From the NCBI GenBank assembly GCA_018816485.1, contig JAHIVL010000068.1:1-12734 (forward strand): a stretch of 12,734 nt of DNA. Reading direction: 5' to 3'. Under the pieces are notes generated by a model. That model had not been told where the DNA came from and did not search any database. It was given only the letters and a program-made list of their open reading frames with translations. Position 1 is the first letter of the stretch. Each line of letters starts with the position of its first letter. This document shows, in pieces, positions 9,893 through 12,734 of the stretch. A program made the translations under genes and the position numbers. The stretch is from Patescibacteria group bacterium. Its GTDB lineage: Bacteria > Patescibacteriota > Microgenomatia > UBA1400 > PJMF01.

Positions 9893-12734
9893 ATGTCACA
9901 AACCAAGCGCCAAAACTGGGGTCAATCACACTCAATTCTGCCAGAATTAGATTTGATTAAACTTCAAATCGACAGTTATAGAATCTTTTTAGAAACTGGA
10001 ATCAGAAAATCATTAAATGAGGTTAATTCAGAAAAAGGAATAGAAGATTACACGGGAAAAAATTGGGCGCTAAAGTTTGGAGAATATAGATTTGGTAAAG
10101 CAAAATACTCAGTTACTCAAGCAAAAAACAAAGGAGTAACCTACGACATTCCTCTCTACGTTGAGGCTACTCTCATCAATAAAAGAACAGGTGAAGAAAA
10201 AAATCAAGAAGTTTTCTTGGGCGATATTCCTAAAATGACTAAGATTGGTACCTTTATTATTAATGGTATCGAACGCGCAGTTGTAACTCAATTAGTTAGA
10301 TCTCCAGGCGTTTTCTTTGGCGGTAGCTTGGAGAGAACTCAAGGAAGACAGCTTTTTAGTGCTGAACTTAGACCAAGAAGAGGTTCGTGGATAGAGATTT
10401 CTGTAGGTAAAAGAGATGTTATTACTGTCAAAATTGACCGTAGAAGAAAAATGCCGGTTACAGTACTGCTTAGAGCACTTGGATTTAGTTCCGACGAAGA
10501 AATTTTAGAACTACTCAAAACCGAGAACTCAATGGATCAGCTAAATTTACTTCAAAATACAATCGATAAAGATGCTACAAAAACTCAAGAAGAAGCCTTA
10601 ATCGAAATTTACGAAAAAATGAGACCAGGAGAGCCTGCAGTTTTAGAGACATCGAGAGAATATTTCAAACAATTATTTTTTGATCCAAGAAGATACGATT
10701 TAGCAAAGGTAGGAAGATACAAACTTAATAGAAGATTAAAACTTAATGTCGATAAAGACACAACAGTTTTAACAAAAGAAGATATTGTCGCTACTGTTAA
10801 ATACTTAATTAGATTACAAAATGGCGAAGGTAAAGTCGATGATATTGATCATCTTAGCAACAGAAGAGTTCGTCAAATTGGTGAGCTAGTCAAAGAGTCA
10901 GCATTTAGAATTGGTCTTATTAGATTGGAAAAATCAATTAGAGAAAAAATGTCTCTTACAAAAACTGAAGAAGTCTTAAGTCCAGCAGCATTAGTTAATG
11001 CACGCCCACTTATTGCTACAATTTCAGAATTTTTCAGACGTAATAGATTATCAACAATTTTAGATCAAACTAATCCTTTATCTGAAATTGATAATTTAAG
11101 ACGTTTGTCTGTTATGGGTACGGGCGGTGTTACCAGAGAACGTGCATCGTTTTCTATGCGTGATATTAATGCGTCCCAATATTCTCGTATCGATCCAGTT
11201 AGATCTCCAGAAGGTCCAAACATTGGTTTAGTTACTTATCTTTCTTTATATGCCAGAATTAATGACTTTGGTTTCTTGGAGGCTCCATACAGACAGATAA
11301 AAAATGTTAAGGGAAAAATGCAGGTCCAAGATGAAATCGTTTACTTGTCAGCAGACGAGGAAGAAGATTATAAAATTACTCATGCAAGTGTCGAAATTGA
11401 CGACAAGGGGATCATTCAAGATGAATGGGTTGCCATGCGTTATATGAATAGTTTTACAGAAGGTCCAGTAGAAGATGCTCAATATATTGATGTTATTCCA
11501 AATCAAGTTATTGGTACATCTGCATCATTGATTCCTTTTATTGCTAATGATGAAGCTAACCGTGCACTTATGGGTACACATATGCAATGTCAGGCTGTAC
11601 CTTTAGTAAAACCACAGGCTCCAATTGTTGGAACGGGTATGGAAGCAGCAGTTGCTGTCGCTATGGGAAGAACAGTAAAAGCTCTACATAGTGGTGAAGT
11701 TACATATGTCGATGCAAATAAGATCGAAATGTTAATATCCAAGGCTGATTCTAAAAAAGCTAGTGAGGTGTCAGAAGATTTTGACGATATGTACTTTCAT
11801 GAAAATGGCAAAGATATATATAACATTACAAAATTTATTAGAACATCACAAAGTACATGTTACTCACAAAAACCAATTGTAAATGTTGGAGATAAAGTCA
11901 ATGTTGGAGATGTTATTATTGATGGACCAGCTGCGGATGGTGGCGAGTTAGCACTTGGTAGCAACTTAGTAATTGCTTATGCTTCATTCGAAGGTTTGGG
12001 ATATGAAGATGCTGTTGTTATTTCTGACAGATTAGTTAGAGAAGATGTCTTGACTTCAGTTCAAATTAATGAGTATAAAGCAAAGATAATGGATACTAAA
12101 CTTGGTGCAGAAGAATTGACCAATGACATTCCTAACGTTTCTGAAATTTACTTGGGTAATCTAACATTGGATGGAATCATTCGTGTTGGAAGCATTGTCA
12201 GTTCGGGAGATATCTTAGTTGGAAAAATTGCTCCAAAGGGTGAGACGGAGTTATCACCAGAAGAGAGGTTGCTAAGAGCCATCTTTGGAGAAAAGTCTAG
12301 AGAAGTCAGAGATACATCATTGAGATTACCTCACGGTCAATCTGGAACTGTCATCGATGTTTCAGTTTTAGATAGTGATCTCGGAGATGAACTAGATCCG
12401 GGCACTCTTAAGGAAGTTGTTGTTAAAGTTGCGCAAATAAGAAAAATTACAGTCGGTGATAAGTTGGCTGGACGCCATGGTAACAAGGGTGTTATTTCAA
12501 AAATAATTCCTGTTGCAGACATGCCACATACTGAAGATGGTACACCAGTAGACATTATTATTTCACCACTTTCTGTTTTGGCACGTATGAACTTAGGTCA
12601 GCTTCTTGAGGCTCACACAGGTTGGGCAGCACAAAAGTTGGGTTACAAAATAGCAATTCCAGCATTTGAAAGATTTGATGAAAAGAAAATTTGGGAAGAA
12701 CTAGCAAGAGCAGGATTACCAGTTTCTGGAAAAG
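9893..12734 (+). CDS. rpoB: RNA polymerase beta subunit (partial, 3' end beyond the window)
   Basis: 947 codons are present with no stop, starting at ATG 9893 behind GGGAG. Core subunit of RNA polymerase. Landmarks: KIGTFIINGIERAVVTQLVR and SPGVFFGG in the N-terminal lobe; the rifampicin-pocket region RNRLSTILDQTNPLSEIDNL then RRLSVMG (residues 383-409); RIDPVRSPEGPNIGL; EGLGYEDAVVISDR with the conserved Glu-Asp; and KITVGDKLAGRHGNKGVIS, whose Lys857 and Lys865 match the two active-site lysines of Escherichia coli (1065 and 1073). The sequence runs to GLPVSGK at the window edge, about 150-200 residues short of a typical compact beta subunit. No large lineage insertions are seen. Thr388 and Asn401 replace the residues equivalent to E. 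coli Gln513 and His526. Upstream are ruvX-mltG instead of the usual rplJ-rplL. Confidence 0.98.
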   Translation, partial: MSQTKRQNWGQSHSILPELDLIKLQIDSYRIFLETGIRKSLNEVNSEKGIEDYTGKNWALKFGEYRFGKAKYSVTQAKNKGVTYDIPLYVEATLINKRTGEEKNQEVFLGDIPKMTKIGTFIINGIERAVVTQLVRSPGVFFGGSLERTQGRQLFSAELRPRRGSWIEISVGKRDVITVKIDRRRKMPVTVLLRALGFSSDEEILELLKTENSMDQLNLLQNTIDKDATKTQEEALIEIYEKMRPGEPAVLETSREYFKQLFFDPRRYDLAKVGRYKLNRRLKLNVDKDTTVLTKEDIVATVKYLIRLQNGEGKVDDIDHLSNRRVRQIGELVKESAFRIGLIRLEKSIREKMSLTKTEEVLSPAALVNARPLIATISEFFRRNRLSTILDQTNPLSEIDNLRRLSVMGTGGVTRERASFSMRDINASQYSRIDPVRSPEGPNIGLVTYLSLYARINDFGFLEAPYRQIKNVKGKMQVQDEIVYLSADEEEDYKITHASVEIDDKGIIQDEWVAMRYMNSFTEGPVEDAQYIDVIPNQVIGTSASLIPFIANDEANRALMGTHMQCQAVPLVKPQAPIVGTGMEAAVAVAMGRTVKALHSGEVTYVDANKIEMLISKADSKKASEVSEDFDDMYFHENGKDIYNITKFIRTSQSTCYSQKPIVNVGDKVNVGDVIIDGPAADGGELALGSNLVIAYASFEGLGYEDAVVISDRLVREDVLTSVQINEYKAKIMDTKLGAEELTNDIPNVSEIYLGNLTLDGIIRVGSIVSSGDILVGKIAPKGETELSPEERLLRAIFGEKSREVRDTSLRLPHGQSGTVIDVSVLDSDLGDELDPGTLKEVVVKVAQIRKITVGDKLAGRHGNKGVISKIIPVADMPHTEDGTPVDIIISPLSVLARMNLGQLLEAHTGWAAQKLGYKIAIPAFERFDEKKIWEELARAGLPVSGK

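Overview
The window is AT-rich bacterial chromosome. Standard stop codons are used and TGA works as a stop: the genes ending at 1140, 7011 and 8690 all stop on TGA. The gene content suggests a small-genome Patescibacteria/CPR bacterium. Pointers are a very short alanyl-tRNA synthetase without its C-terminal domain, a membrane protein with a baseplate-J-like outer region next to a sortase, a RodZ-like/DUF948-like/YtxH-like trio of small envelope proteins, and tight gene packing with short leaders. A Microgenomates-like lineage is a guess from gene content and cannot be proved from this window alone.

Layout. 1-1492 carries the tail of a YqeY-type protein, then a RodZ-like membrane HTH protein, a small DUF948-like membrane protein and an overlapping YtxH-like protein, all on the + strand. 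A 58-residue basic, helix-prone peptide gene lies on the - strand at 1513-1689 with its own promoter. alaS follows (start best placed at 1772). Next is a two-gene unit at 3751-4621 that looks like an AbiEii-type nucleotidyltransferase toxin and its partner, with a small inverted repeat over the promoter. 4726-7949 is a translationally coupled pair: a 761-residue membrane protein (possible actin-like cytoplasmic half, baseplate-J-like outer half) and a sortase. 7950-8276 is non-coding and highly structured. ruvX and mltG follow as a pair, and then rpoB, which starts at 9893 and runs off the end. rpoB has a strong promoter inside the end of mltG, and its leader contains an intrinsic-terminator-like hairpin.

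The most unusual part is the gap at 7950-8276. It holds three copies of one nested hairpin design, two on the + strand and one on the - strand. Each has a long outer stem whose sequence differs between copies, a conserved asymmetric internal loop (roughly CTCTCG on one side, AANGTTCG on the other), a 5-bp inner stem that changes by compensation, and an invariant ACAAG loop. A decayed fourth copy may lie between the second and third. Conserved loops on changing stems are what a selected RNA or single-stranded DNA structure would produce. I do not recognise the family.

How the genes fit together. Most of the window serves the cell envelope (RodZ-like, DUF948-like and YtxH-like proteins, sortase, baseplate-J-like protein, MltG) or core information processing (AlaRS, RuvX, RpoB). 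The toxin-antitoxin-like pair and the 58-residue peptide are the accessory parts. RpoB has Asn and Thr at two positions of the rifampicin pocket where Escherichia coli has His526 and Gln513.
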